Shown piece after piece: positions 45,050 to 56,843 of a stretch of 64,000 nt of DNA. The notes under the pieces are model-generated. The model was not told where the DNA came from. It made no database searches and saw nothing but the letters and a program-made list of their open reading frames with translations. The position numbers and the translations under genes were made by a program. The stretch spans positions 6,510,001-6,574,000 of the forward strand of contig NC_071331.1 of NCBI RefSeq assembly GCF_010183535.1, in the 5' to 3' direction. Origin of the DNA: Caenorhabditis remanei. Its lineage: Eukaryota; Nematoda; Chromadorea; Rhabditida; Rhabditidae. Within the stretch, counting starts at the first letter, position 1. Each line of letters begins with the position of its first letter.

Positions 45050-47455
45050 AAGTTGACTGCACTAGTGACTGAACTAGTACCTGAAAGACTGAAATCATTA
45101 AAACGAGGCTCTGAAATGGGAGAAGGTCGGTTGGAGGATCACAAAACAAGGTCTCAAAAACGCGGGTTTCAGAGGTTTTCAGGAAATTTGAAAAAATACA
45201 AAAATGAAATGTTTCACGTTTTGCATAGAATGAACGAAATATAACATTTGTTAGTTGACATTATCCAAGATCACAAAAAAACTATGCACGTGTTTCACTT
45301 TTAAGCTATGAAAATTCATGTTAATATTCTTGTAATAAATTTACCAAGTCTTGAATTTGTGATAATTTGTGATAACTAACTGTGGTTAAATAACAAAACT
45401 AGAAGATTTTCACGTGAAGTTGTAAATTCTGATTTTCACGTGAAGTTGTAAAACCATAAATGCGTTAATTAGTCCGCTATCAAAAATATTTCATTTTGTT
45501 AATGTTTTTTGAAAGGTGCTTTCCATCCCGTTTCTAACATCCGTTACAAATCACTTATTAAAAATTGATATTGCGAAACAGAATAAAAAATCGATAAAAA
45601 CATTTTTGTTAGTCATTTGTCTTGACTTTGTTTGGTTTATTTTCAGTTTCTTTAAATTATTTTCTACTCTCTTAACAGGAACGGTTTGTTCGAATCAGTC
45701 TAACTCTGAAGAATTTTTCGGACGGAAAGTATTCGGAGAGTATTCGAAAAACCGTTCGAAAAATATTAGAAATTTGAAATTTCCGTTGAAATTTTGAAAA
45801 ATTAAATAACAAAAATAGTGATTTTTCGTTTTTTTCCTGAAATTTTGTATTCAAGAACATGTTTTCCCCTCCGAAAAACTCATTTTTTCAGACAGTTTTC
45901 CTGAAACTTTTTTTTTCGAATTCTTCGGTTTTTTCGATCAAAATTTTTCGAAGCAGGAATTTTTTCGATTTTTTTCGATACGAAATTTTCGAAAAAAAAG
46001 TTCTTTTAACGTTTTTTTAGCAACTTTTTGGAACTGAAAAGTTTTCAGCGTTTCAAATTCCACTCTAGTTTTTTTCGAAATTAATACAAGATTGTAACGG
46101 TACAATCAACAATAAAGCTATTACGTAAGAACGTTCAAGATTTAGATATTAAGCGTAACAACCTTATGCCTAAACAGTTTATCAGCTGTTAGAACGAGAC
46201 TGAAAACACAAAACGCTCCAATAATTTAATGAGACGAATACTTTTATCAAAGCAATTAATTCTGCAAAAACCGGATATGTAAAACTATTGCGAAACAGAA
46301 CTAAAATTGATAGCGGTTCATTTGTTTGGCATATTTCCCGTCTATGTTTTTGATCTATCTCCTAGTTTCAACGAATACATGTCTCATCTCAAAAAAATTC
46401 GGAAGTAAGCATTAAGCAATTCAAAAATCTCATTACCGAGAAAAGAGAGGAAATGAGAAATCAATAAGCGGAAATTGAGAAGGGGGAAAGGACAAGAGGA
46501 GAGGCCCCAGAAAGAGAGAACATTGGAATGATGTGGTGTCCCCCACAGGTTATATGTTTGTTCATACTTGCAAAATATCGGCCGGGCCGGTAGAAAAAGT
46601 TGCCGGGCCCGCCCGACCCGGTCGGCCCGGAGTCAAAAAGTGAGCACAATTTTTTCACACAATTTTTTAAAATTTTTTGAAATTTTCATAAAAAATAGTC
46701 AAAAATCCTATGTACACTTGTGTTTTATCGATATGTGAAAACATAGTCAAAGATTCGACTTTTTTGCGAAAAAATCAAAAAAAATTTCAAAAAAGTTCAC
46801 AATTTCAAATTTTTGTACTGTGACCCGGGCCGGGCCGGTGAAAATTCTCAAATCGGCCCGGCCCGGCCCGGCCCGTTACAAGTATGTGTTTGTTCAATGG
46901 GCACCATAGTGAGTCCACGAGGTACTCAGTTTGAATGATAAGTAAGGATACCAGTTTGCAACTTCGGAGTATTGCAGAATCAATTGGAGTTTGTTTCTAA
47001 TCAAATCATTTTCAAACAGAGTTGTCTAACAATGAAATGTTTCTGTTTCAAATGGGCATTATAGAGATTTGGATGACTGTAATACATTATCTGAATTTGA
47101 CAAGTATAAAACAAACTGTTTGATACTGGAAAATTCATGAAGTACTCTGCCAAACTCAGATATTGTACAAGCTACTTAACAATCAACATGAATTGACTCT
47201 AACAAAACACATGTATATTGGCAAATAAAAGTTGCTGACATTGAAAAGGGATTTAGGAAAAGTTCATCGCAGCTAACAGAACATTTCCGCTCATAGAACA
47301 TCTTTTCAGCTCATAGAACATCTTTTCAGCTCATAGAACATCTCGATCTCTAATAATCAAGAATAAAACCACCCTTTCAGAAGATGTTGGTAGAACAGTA
47401 TTTTTACCTATAAAAAACAAACGATTTTGTGTCTGGACTTGAGAAGCTTCTTACG
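45050..47455. repeat. 5'-flank segment of ELM2 copy 3
   Basis: Parallels the flanks of copies 1 and 2. It carries a TTTTTCGAA-rich low-complexity insert at about 45700-46080, the exon-like module (46380-46560), a fresh MITE at 46563-46886, and three ~22-bp tandem units (CAGCTCATAGAACATCTTTT) at 47284-47344. Confidence 0.65.
46563..46886. mobile_element. hAT-like MITE with 8-bp TSD and two empty sites
   Basis: Ends CATACTTGCAA / TTACAAGTATG with GGCCCGG tracts and an AT-rich core. TGTTTGTT is duplicated at 46555-46562 and 46887-46894. The paralogous sequences near 22133 and 36052 have a single TGTTTGTT running straight into the AATGGGCACCA flank, so they are pre-insertion sites. Confidence 0.92.
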
Positions 47456-48638
47456 AAAGAATGCAGAAATGAAGTGATCCTACTGCCATGGAATAGACGA
47501 GAATTCAAGGTTATAATTTTGAAAATATTGTGAAACTGAGGAAAAAAGGTGATACTGTTTTATTTGTTGGTTTTTGACAGGTATTCTTGAGGTATTCTCA
47601 GTATATGCAGTCAAAGAAATTTGCTAAAGAAAGTCATAAAAGAACCTAACCGACCGTTGAAGGAGACCGGATGATTATGCTGAACTTTTTTGAGAAACTT
47701 GCGAGACGAACTTGAGTTTTTTTGAGTGAAAAATTTAAAACTATACACAAAAATTATACTTTCATCAAATTATAAGTTTCACAGTTTCCAGCCGTACATA
47801 TGTGATGGGATATCTTTGGTATTGAAATCCATTGGAAAGCCTTTTTACATCATTTGCGCTAACTTTATCGTCTTTTTATTCTTTGCAAATAGATCGGAAA
47901 CAACCGCTAAAAATGGGGAATGAATGACGAGCGGAGCGAATGTCGATGCGAATACACCGAGAAGGAAGGACGAACATATGTAGAAACTTATATGTAAGAG
48001 AGGAGAGAGTGTAGCAACCAGAGAAATGAAGAATATCCCGTGATAGTCAGCGAGTGTGAACTGCTAACTGATAAATTTCAAAACATTGTATTCAAATACT
48101 ACAGGTTTCACTTTGAAAATTACTAACTTGAAATTGTTTTAAAAAATTAACGCGTCGTTCACGAAACCCGTATTAAACGACAAACTAATATTCGAATTAA
48201 ATTTCTGAAGTTTTTGAAACCGAGTTTTTCCTCATAATCAATTTGAAACAAGTTGGGTTTAACAGATTTTTTAAATGCAGAAGTGATTTTTTCAGTACTC
48301 TTGATCTCAAACCTTAATACCAGTTGAGCTTCATTAAACATATGTAGTGCTGTTAAAATGTTATATTCAAAGTTTCACATTTTAAAATTCTCATTCTCAA
48401 TAAAATTATATGTTTCATTTATTCAATAAAACTCAAAGTTTTTCGAACTAAAATATTAACATCAATTCTCCTATTATTTGATGTTTTGAGATATCAAAAA
48501 TCATCAAACTACATACACATCTGATTTGTTTATCTCATTCAGTTCATTTCATAATTTTCATTGCTTCATGAATAATAAATTAATATTCATCGATTCATCC
48601 ATTGATATGCTCTCATTCCTAGCTTACAGTCAACAGAA
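47456..48638. other. Block-3 distal segment and promoter region of the C6 gene
   Basis: 47880-48350 is the partner of 38160-38877. The rest is AT-rich without a recognised gene. The last ~280 bp should hold the promoter of the gene at 48639. Confidence 0.5.
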
Positions 48639-49703
48639 ATGTTAGCGGCTGCTGTTATTTTCTCTCCTTTTTTCTTCCATTTTGTGGAAACTTGTCTTAA
48701 AATCAACTACTCGACACCACGTTAGTTTATTAAAGATCTTCCCTGTGAAATAAACAACTCATTTTAGCAAAATGCGAGTGTAAATCCCTTGCATTGGATT
48801 CATCTAACATGCAACAAAATATTGGAACCAGTTCATTCTATCCAAATATCTCCCTTCATTCAGTTCAATCTCCAATTATCTCGATCGATGACTGTGCTCT
48901 CACTGCTCACTGCAATAATGAAAATTACGATTTAGTTGGTTTCGACCCGTTAAAAGCCACCATGGTTTGTTGTAAAATTCTGATATCGCATTGTTTTCCG
49001 TTTGAAGTTTGGTAAATACAATGCAGAAGGATTCTGTGATCCATATACTCAGAAATGGCTAATTGATGATGGAGATGGCAGTGGATTGACAACTTACCCT
49101 CAATTTTTTGGGATTTGTGTGGACTACTGTGAGTTTATTTTTCATTTTGGAGAGTATCTGAAATTATTTCTTTCAGCAAAACAAGCAACAACACCTGTTC
49201 CACGTATAAGTCTCATCATTGCTCATATTAATTAAATAATCTTTCAGTGTCGAGGTGTACAGATTGCTCTGCTTTCAATATATATAACAGTTATGGAACA
49301 GAGAATTCAATCAGCTTCGCTACAGCGTATCTCTACACTTAGAATTTTAACGAAAGTTTTTTTCAGAAGACACATTATTGACGGCTGCGTGGTAGAAGAA
49401 ATATGGTGTGTCAGAGTGGATGATCTGGTTTGTGAAGCTGTTGGGATAACGGTATGAATTTATCGAAAGAAGTTGACTCAAAAGTATTTGATTGTAGGCG
49501 AAAACTGATTCTGGAACATATCAAATTGAAGACTTGATTGGAGTAAGTGGAGTAAGTGCAATGAGTATCCTTGTTTGCGGTTCAAATGGAATGCATTCCC
49601 ACTATGATATGTAAGTTTATCCAGAGAGTTCACAACACAACTATTTTCTGAATTCAGAATTGATATCAAAGAAATATCGTGTTCATATGAAATGTGTTCG
49701 TGA
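48639..49703 (+). CDS. Secreted protein with two C6 (DUF281-like) units, 249 aa
   Basis: Eight exons with consensus sites and matching phases: 48639-48720, 48768-48964, 49008-49128, 49177-49203, 49248-49326, 49367-49451, 49498-49610, 49658-49703; total 750 nt. Exon 1 encodes a signal-like leader (MLAAAVIFSPFFFHFVETCL). Two units follow, each opening with a Cys pair (KCECKS; RCTDCSAF), then DDC/DGC, then an internal Cys, ending with a C-terminal Cys-bearing strand (GFCDPYTQKW...FGICVDY; ILVCGSNG...EISCSYEMC). This spacing recalls the nematode C6 domain. A short Ser/Thr/Pro linker (KQATTPVP), mostly the 27-nt fourth exon, separates the units. Function of the family is unknown; extracellular location is inferred. 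No ORF longer than 80 codons exists here because introns are so frequent. Confidence 0.6.
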
Positions 49704-50640
49704 TATTCAACTCTTTTTTATAAGTTATAAATAAAGTTATTTTCCCATGTTTTGAGATCTCAGACTATCGAAAAGTGAAACTTCATTGAAATTGACAACA
49801 AGTATTTTACATTATTCTGTGTTGCAATAATATTAATCTCTAAGCATGCGTAAACTGAAAAGGATGGTGCTAATAAAAAGATGGTACTAATGAACATGAA
49901 TAACAAAAAGTGTAGCATGTGAAAAAACAAGAACTGTGTATTATAGCAGCCCACCCTTCGTACAACTGCGCCCCACCGCAAATGAGAGAGTATCGACGAG
50001 AGACGCAGAGTTTTTTCTGGTTCTGCTAATACTATCGAAAAGGGTTTCTGTAATTCGAAATCGCGCACTAACTATTACACTGACGTCACCATCAAGTAGT
50101 GTAGCCTTAAAAGCTTATTGAAAAGCATATTTTTAAAAAGCATATGTTATTTTGCACATAAAACGATCGGCACAATGCAGCGGACAACAAAGCATGTATC
50201 AGAAAAAGGTATCAATTCCCGTTTCAAGATACTCTCTTTTTCAACATCACTGTTTTTAATGCAGTGTTTGCCGGTATTCATTATTTTCTCAATGTTTTGT
50301 TCAAGTTTTCAGTTGCATTTCCTTTTCTTAAATTCAAACTTGTTACGGAATTCATTGCAAGAGGGGGCTTGTGTACTTGTAAGTTAAGTATATTCGTGGA
50401 ACAAACGAAGTGAATTTAATTTGATTGTTGTTAGTTATTTTTGTTTTGAAACTATCCTGCTTTGAGGTTATTATTATATAACCCTAGCCAAAAACTGATA
50501 ATCGTAACTTCCCGTTTTTTTCAAAAACTGGTATGAACCAATCACCAAATTAAAAAAAAATCCATTTGGCGCTAATCCGAAATGATAATGAGAGCAACTT
50601 TGTTATTTGATATCCAATACTTCTCTAACAAAAGAAACAG
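49704..50640. other. Intergenic; includes inverted copy of a dispersed repeat end
   Basis: ACAACTGCGCCCCACCGCAAA...GAGAGAGTATC...GACGCAGAGTTTTTTCTGG (49965-50020) is the reverse complement of 40972-41042. The rest is AT-rich with no gene. Confidence 0.5.
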
Positions 50641-50690
50641 AGAAGATTCTGACTGCAATTATTTTATTGACTCATAAACATTCGACGGAT

Positions 50691-50996
50691 TTAGACAAGA
50701 TTATTGTAGAGCTTATTGCATCCACTGATCTTGAATGGCTGCTTCTTGGCTGGGAATGTCTCGAGACAGCAACGGTATTGGTTTCCAGTCATACAGGATC
50801 CTTCATAGACAACATGGCACTGGTGGACACACAGATTGTAGCAGGTCTGATTTGTTTGAGTGGCGAAACTGATCCATGGAGAGCAGTTGTCGTAAGATGC
50901 TCCTCCGTTGTAAGAAGAACAGTAGTTTTGACAGATGGATAGAAGACTTGCAGAGGCAAAGGAGATGAGGGCAAAGAGCATGAAGTAACGAAACAT
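50691..50996 (-). CDS. Small secreted cysteine-rich protein, copy A (101 aa)
   Basis: A single coding exon from the ATG at 50996 to the stop at 50691. The protein has a signal peptide (MFRYFMLFALISFASAS) and a mature part with ten Cys in the order C-X3-C, a lone C, C-X3-C-X3-C, C, CC, C, enough for five disulfides. One N-glycosylation sequon (NQT) is present. A 47-bp 5'-UTR intron (51043-50997) precedes the ATG, with the UTR exon starting upstream of 51044. AATAAA lies about 25 bp after the stop (minus strand, 50663-50668). It differs from copy B at only a few residues. I do not recognise the family; an extracellular defence or matrix peptide is possible but unproven. Confidence 0.75.
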   Translation of the reverse strand: MFRYFMLFALISFASASLLSICQNYCSSYNGGASYDNCSPWISFATQTNQTCYNLCVHQCHVVYEGSCMTGNQYRCCLETFPAKKQPFKISGCNKLYNNLV

Positions 50997-51043
50997 CTGA
51001 AAATGTGGATCAGAGGGAAGTGAGATTCTGGAAGAGATCTTAC

Positions 51044-51180
51044 CTTGGTGGATGCTGGTCAGTAGAAACTGATGAGGAGTGTATTCCGGGGGTCCCTTTT
51101 ATGTGGATCGGATAACTCGGCAGGGAGTCTTTTTTATTGAAACATTTTCTCTATTCTCTTTGTGTTTGGTGCAAACCAAG
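51044..51180 (-). promoter_or_regulatory. Promoter of cysteine-rich gene A
   Basis: On the minus strand, GTTTCAATAAAAAAGACTCC, then CTGCCGAGTTATCCGATC, then CACATAAAA precede the UTR exon. The same order and spacing occur before gene B. CATAAAA is TATA-like, and GGATAACTC contains a GATA-type core, suggestive of intestinal GATA-factor control. Confidence 0.5.
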
Positions 51181-53100
51181 CTCAAAAGTTTGCAATATCC
51201 ACCCCCGTTCATTCAAAAACCGAAGTAACAGTTTCTGGTCCAAAAGTTTATTCCGAATGATCACGGTGAGCCACCCACATGCTTCAAATTTGGATTCGTG
51301 ACAGCGGGGGATCTACTGAATGTACTCCGTAATCGAGAGTTCGGATCAAGAGTTTATGCCAAGCGAGCCAGCTACATGTTTCAATATTGCGCTTTTTACA
51401 CCGGGATACCCAATAGAATGTTCTATGCCGCGAATGAATCCGAGTTCAAGAGTTTACACCACCCACACCCGGTCATTTAAAAGCCTAAGAGACATGTCCC
51501 TTCGTCAATGAAAAAGTTAAATCAAACGTAATAAAAAGAGTCGGTTTCACTTCTACGGTGTAAGGACTCAACAAAATTTCATAATGTTTCGGCTATCAAT
51601 AGTGAAATGGCAGGAAAGAATCTTCAGAGCTCAATTATGGGATCATCAATTGAGCTTCCGTTGATCAAAAAGTTGTTGGTAACTTTTTGGAAGGATCGCG
51701 GGAATTCTGATGTGCTCGGATCACTTATCCAGTTGGTGAATGTTGATTTTAAATAAAAGGGCTGAGGATCAGGTGAGAAGTTCACCGTGTGACCAATAAT
51801 CTGGCAATAATCTGAATAAGATCTGAGTAAACTTAAATTTCAGACATACACCAGCGATTTTCAAAATTTGTTGAATTGATTCATCGGCGATGTGAAACCG
51901 ACTCATGTTATTATGTCATTTTTCCATTTTTTTTGTACAGGCTTTCCAAAGCTCTTATTAATGTCACAGTGAATTCTCTGGGTTTTCTGAAATAAATCAT
52001 TTGGTGGCCTCCGACTTTTACTGTATTCGAAATACTGTCGAGTATATTCTCGAACCATGAAAAGAATCACTTGTCTGATAGGAAAAGTACTGTTACAGCT
52101 ACCGTCTGTAGCAAAAGGGTGTTTCATAAGTTGCTGTTGGTTCGGAAGGTCATCTAAACATAATATTCATGATTCGTCTGATAAAGTGATTAAAGTGATA
52201 AAAATTGTTCACAAACTAGCAACTTCAATTGTGTGACTGATGAAGGCATTTGAACACACAACTGGAATGATATACATATAACAATGGTGAAAATAACACA
52301 AACTTGAAACATTAATAAATTTACATGATTCAGGACCTGACTATAATGAAGATAAAATTTGATTTGAAAAGACGAGTCAATCTTGAAAAGGACTCAAAAA
52401 GCTTTAAAGTTTCGCATTGAACACCACTGCCGTCAAAACTAAAAATTCAAATGTAAATTTCAAAATTTTTTTGCAAAAGCTTTGAATATTCTTGCAAAGA
52501 TGTCAATATTTAGACTATGATTCAGAATCAGAAAAAAAACTTTAAAAATCATCTAAAATTGACTTTTTTGAAGCCGGGGTCTGCTTGTTAATGTTATTTG
52601 GCACAGTTTTTCTTTGGTTTCTTTTGTATTTCTAATGCTGTTTCGTGCATTTTATAGAACTTTGACAGTTTCCGTTTATTTCATTATTAGTTTCCAAATG
52701 AATATTTGTAATTTTTCAGTTTCAAACGAATCCTGGAATATCTGCCAGATACAGTCCTGAGGACAAGACCCGATTTCTGTTTCCGTCGAGTAGTTCAGTC
52801 TTCCAAGATTTGCTTCATACTACTACCAGCAAATTTTCATTGAAAATGGATGGGTGTCTCATCCAAACTTTTGAACTCAAATCGGATCTCATACAATGAA
52901 AATAGGGAGTGTGTTTCAATCAGAAATGCACCTCCCGCTGTCAAAAAACTGGTAGGTGGGTGGCTCATCATGATCGCTTGTAGCAAACTTTTGGTTTGAG
53001 AATAGTCACTGGAAATTTAATAAACGTGTGTGGGGGTTGTAAACTCTTAAACTCGGATAAAAAAACTGTCACAAGCTTTTTCAATCAACGGGGGTGTAAA
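51181..53100. other. Intergenic between the two cysteine-rich genes
   Basis: The inverted duplication extends into both edges (GATCACGGTGAGCCACCCAC at 51259 against GTGGGTGGCTCATCATGATC near 52956). The phrases AAGAGTTTA..CC and AAACTTTTG recur on both sides. A 49-codon ORF at 51607-51756 (MAGKNLQSSIMGSSIELPLI) is open but unrecognised. The middle is AT-rich and empty. Confidence 0.5.
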
Positions 53101-53240
53101 CATTCGAGTTGGGCTCACACATAATGAAAATAGAGTGTAGGTTTCAATCAAAAAGACTCCCCGCAGAGTTATCCGATCCACATAAAATGGCGCCTTGCAA
53201 TACACTCTTCATCAGTTTCTACTGACCAAAATCCACCAAG
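53101..53240 (+). promoter_or_regulatory. Promoter and 5' UTR exon of cysteine-rich gene B
   Basis: ATAATGAAAATAGAGTG, GTTTCAATCAAAAAGACTCC, CCGCAGAGTTATCCGATC and CACATAAAA precede a UTR exon ending at the donor at 53241. A second copy of the AATGAAAATAG...GTTTCAATCA phrase lies at about 52895. Confidence 0.5.
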
Positions 53241-53287
53241 GTAAGCTCTCTTTCAGAATCTCATTTCCCTGTAATTCACATTTCCAG

Positions 53288-53593
53288 ATGTTCCGTTACT
53301 TCTTGCTCTTCGCTCTCGTCTCCATTGCATCCGCAAGTCTTCTCTCCATCTGTCAAAACTACTGTGCTTCTTACAACGGAGGAGCATCTTACGACAACTG
53401 CTCTCCATGGATCAGTTTCGCCACTCAAACGAACCAGACCTGCTACAATCTCTGTGTCCACCAGTGCCATGTTGTTTATGAAGGAGCCTGTATGACTGGA
53501 AACCAATACCGTTGCTGTCTCGAGACATTCCCAGCCAAGAAGCAGCCATTCAAGGTCAGCGGATGCAACAAGCTCTACAATAATCTTGTCTAA
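53288..53593 (+). CDS. Small secreted cysteine-rich protein, copy B (101 aa)
   Basis: The ATG at 53288 directly follows a 47-bp 5'-UTR intron (53241-53287), exactly as in copy A, so upstream in-frame codons are not translated. Signal peptide MFRYFLLFALVSIASAS, then ten Cys with the same spacing as copy A (SICQNYC, YDNC, QTCYNLCVHQC, GAC, YRCC, SGC) and an NQT sequon. AATAAA is at about 53629. Differences from copy A are conservative (Ala for Ser, Val for Ile), suggesting purifying selection or recent gene conversion. The two genes are head-to-head, about 2.1 kb apart. Confidence 0.78.
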   Translation: MFRYFLLFALVSIASASLLSICQNYCASYNGGASYDNCSPWISFATQTNQTCYNLCVHQCHVVYEGACMTGNQYRCCLETFPAKKQPFKVSGCNKLYNNLV

Positions 53594-53649
53594 ATCTGAA
53601 TTGTAATTGCGTCGAATGTTCTTGAGTCAATAAAATAACTGCAGTTTCA

Positions 53650-54633
53650 CATTCTCTTCAATTTTGAGCAATTGAGTATGTGATTTGATATGGCATTGAA
53701 ACGGCCCGATTAGTCTCCTCCGGTCTATTCACTTCGGCGTCTTCCTCAACTGTATTGGTCCGTTTAGAGATCCCAGCATTCACTTCAAACTGGAAAGTTC
53801 TAGAAGTATTCTCAAAAAATATAAATATAAAAACTCGCGAGAGGTTTAGAGCTGGTTTTTTTTTTGCTTTTTTCAATGTGTCCGAGGACAGCTTTGTCGT
53901 AGGTTTTTGACATGGTTCACTGACACAGATACTTCGTATACAAAGCTTGAAAAAACCTGGATCTTAGGTAATACAGGCATGGAGCAGGCGCAAAAAGTGT
54001 AAGAAGAAGTTACATTAAAAAACTAGCAGACTAAAAGACAATAAACTAAAAAATAAGAACAACCGTTTCACAATATTGTCAGAAAGCTAAAACTTTGAGA
54101 AATTTTATTCTGTACGAAAGTCAATTGATACAATTAAAAATTTCAAACGAACAGAGCCCCACCGAGTTGACATCATTTGAACAGGAAGTGAAACATATTT
54201 AATCCAAATGTTTAAAACAAAAAAGAAGTGTTTTAAAAATCTGTCCGGCAACAAATAAAAAGTCCAATCCCTAACAGAACGAGAACAGGTACGTTCCATT
54301 AGAAAATACTTAAATTCTTCCGATTTGTTAAGAATATCTAAAAACAATCGCACGCGCGCAAAAACTAGATTCATTTGGAAGCGTGTCAAAAACAAACTGC
54401 GATGGTACTTTTTTGTCAACCGAACTCTAACTTGTTTGACCCAACAAAATTGCACATCAAGTTCATCTGAATCAAACCCCATTTGACTGCTTAAACCAAT
54501 CTAGGTTAACCTCACTGTGTATTAACATTTTAAAAATTAAAAATTATATTAATGTTGCATAAAACTCATATTTTGATTTGTCATACAGAATTATCTAATC
54601 CTGTGCACTGTTATAAATTCGAGACTCCGATAT
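53650..54633. other. Intergenic, nothing recognised
   Basis: AT-rich. A 125-codon minus-strand ORF at 54105-54482 has no family character and no splice partner. Confidence 0.5.
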
Positions 54634-55271
54634 ACAGTAGCGAGCATAAGTGAGTACCCCTTCATACTTTTATATGTAACTCTGTTGAATCGTGTCCGTT
54701 TTGCATAAACTTTTTTTTTGAAAGAAAGCCAAAGTATTCAGCAATAAGAAAATATGTTTTTTGAAAAATTTGCGTCAATGATTTTTTCGATAATCGATTT
54801 TTCCTGATCTTAATTTGAAAATTCGAAAAAAAACTTTTTATTTTTCTCTTGGAGATATTGAGTTTTTGGTTTAAAAATGTTGGAAAACACTCAATTTGGA
54901 GCTTTTTTTGATGAGTTATGATGATTTCACCGAGGGCACTACTTTTGACTTCTGGAGCTTTAGCACGATACTTAGAAGTTGAGAAGCCGATTCAACATAA
55001 TTTTTTGTTTATTTGAGTGTTTTCCAACATTTTAAAACCAAAAACTCAATATCTCCAAGAGAAAAATAAAAAGTTTTTTTCGAATTTTCAAATCAAGATC
55101 AGGAAAAATCGATTATCGAAAAAATCAGTGACGCAAATTTTTTGAAAAACATATTTTCTTATTGCTGAATACTTTGGCTTTCTTTCAAAAAAAGTTTATG
55201 CAAAACGGACACGATTCAACAGAGTTACATATAAAAGTATGAAAGGGTACTCACTTATGCTCGCTACTGTA
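54634..55271. mobile_element. Mariner/Tc1-like foldback MITE (638 bp)
   Basis: Ends TACAGTAGCGAGCATAAGTG and CACTTATGCTCGCTACTGTA; arms of about 250 bp are inverted copies around a ~120-bp centre. The outermost TA on each side fits a TA target duplication, and the CAGT-type terminal repeat fits Tc1/mariner. No transposase. Confidence 0.88.
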
Positions 55272-55864
55272 CACAACCAGGAACGACTTTAGGAGAAAAG
55301 CAATGATGATCTTGTGACTCATCTGCAACGGCAATAGCATTTTTCGAAAGTTTTCACAACTTTTTTTTTCATGCCTTCCGTGCTTTCAAACGGAACCAGT
55401 TAGTCTTTTCAATAATACATTCTATTTTCAGATCTTTTTAAATAATTTTCTATTCAGCTATAAAAATTTCTAACTCTTCTTTTTCATATTACTTGTTCGA
55501 AACCATAAAGGAACCAAATTTGCAGTATTGAATGTTTCGTTAAACATACTTTTTCATTAAAACTGTTGGATTCTGAATAAAACAGCTCTGATGAACGGTA
55601 ATTTTAAAAACCGTACTGCGTTTTCAAGTTGCATAATTCCTAAGAACGATAGCTGGCTATGCATTATCACTCACTTGAAATCAACAAAATCTGGACGAGC
55701 TGCTTTTATTCCATTAACTTGAAACTGAAATTTCAAGCATGAACTTTTCTAAAAATTCTGGTGTTCATAGCAACGGAAAGCAAACATTTATTGAAAGTGC
55801 AGATGTTTGAGTTATGTTTAATTGTTTATTTTCTAAAATCCCAACAATTGTCAATTTCATCTTC

Positions 55865-55868
<4 letters not shown>

Positions 55869-55910
<42 letters not shown>
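55869..55910. repeat. (TA)21 microsatellite
   Basis: Uninterrupted TA dinucleotide run. Confidence 0.98.
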
Positions 55911-55913
<3 letters not shown>

Positions 55914-56840
55914 TAATTCTAACTGATCATTCCTGTGTAGTTCGTGGTGTATATGAAAAAATAAAAAACAAAGAATTGTCTTTTTTTTCTAATTTTTACT
56001 GTTTCACGATGTTAGTAAATTCTCAACAACATATGGAAGCTTCAGTGATGCTGGAACGTTTATATTGAAATTTTGATTTATATTGAAATTTTGATTAGCA
56101 CGTGATCAAAACCAAGTTCTGTTAAAACTATAAAGTAAAAACTTTATGTACATAAGTGTTTCTCAATGTTTTGAACAGTGGGAAGCTCAACTATTTGTTC
56201 ATGTATGTCAGAATTTTGTTAGAAATAATTATCAATTCTTCTGATAATAACTAAAAGGAGTCATGATGGATTCAAGAAATATAAATATTGTTCGACGTAT
56301 TTCTTTGTCGGTCACATTGCTAATTTCCCCCCAATTTTTTTTTCCAACGCTAATACGCTGCCTTGGTTGGGATGGTGTGTTAGTGTCTCGTTGTGTGCTC
56401 AGGTGTTCTAACGTCATCTCCCCACTCAACCCCATTTCGACTTCCTAATATTGGTACTAATTCCGATACTAATAGATTCCCTAATACCCATTAGAGCGAC
56501 AAGGGAAGCCACGCCCACTTTTCCCTGTAGCATGATGGGCGGGGTCTGGTATTAGAAGACATCTCTGCCCCCGTTTCTCGTCATTCTAAGATTTGCCTCC
56601 CGGTCATGGCAGTCGAACAATTGTCTTCTTATTTTTATTCAATTATTGTACTTTGCTACTGTTTCAAGTTTTCGATATTTTGAAGGATTGTGAAGGTAAG
56701 ACCTTGAGTGAACATTTGAATTAATTTTCCCGTTATCAGAATTAATTTTTTTTAGATTGAAAACATACCAACGCCCTTGGGAATCCATCTCCACTCGTCA
56801 AATGGGTGATTGACAGTGCCCTCATCCGGATCGTTCAGGC
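55911..56840. other. Intergenic, nothing recognised
   Basis: AT-rich, with a GC-richer patch at 56495-56560 (CCACGCCCACTTTTCCCTG). No gene. Confidence 0.5.
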
Positions 56841-56843
56841 TCA

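Noticed and set aside
54105..54482. 125-codon minus-strand ORF
   Set aside because: No recognisable motif, biased composition and no supporting splice or start context.
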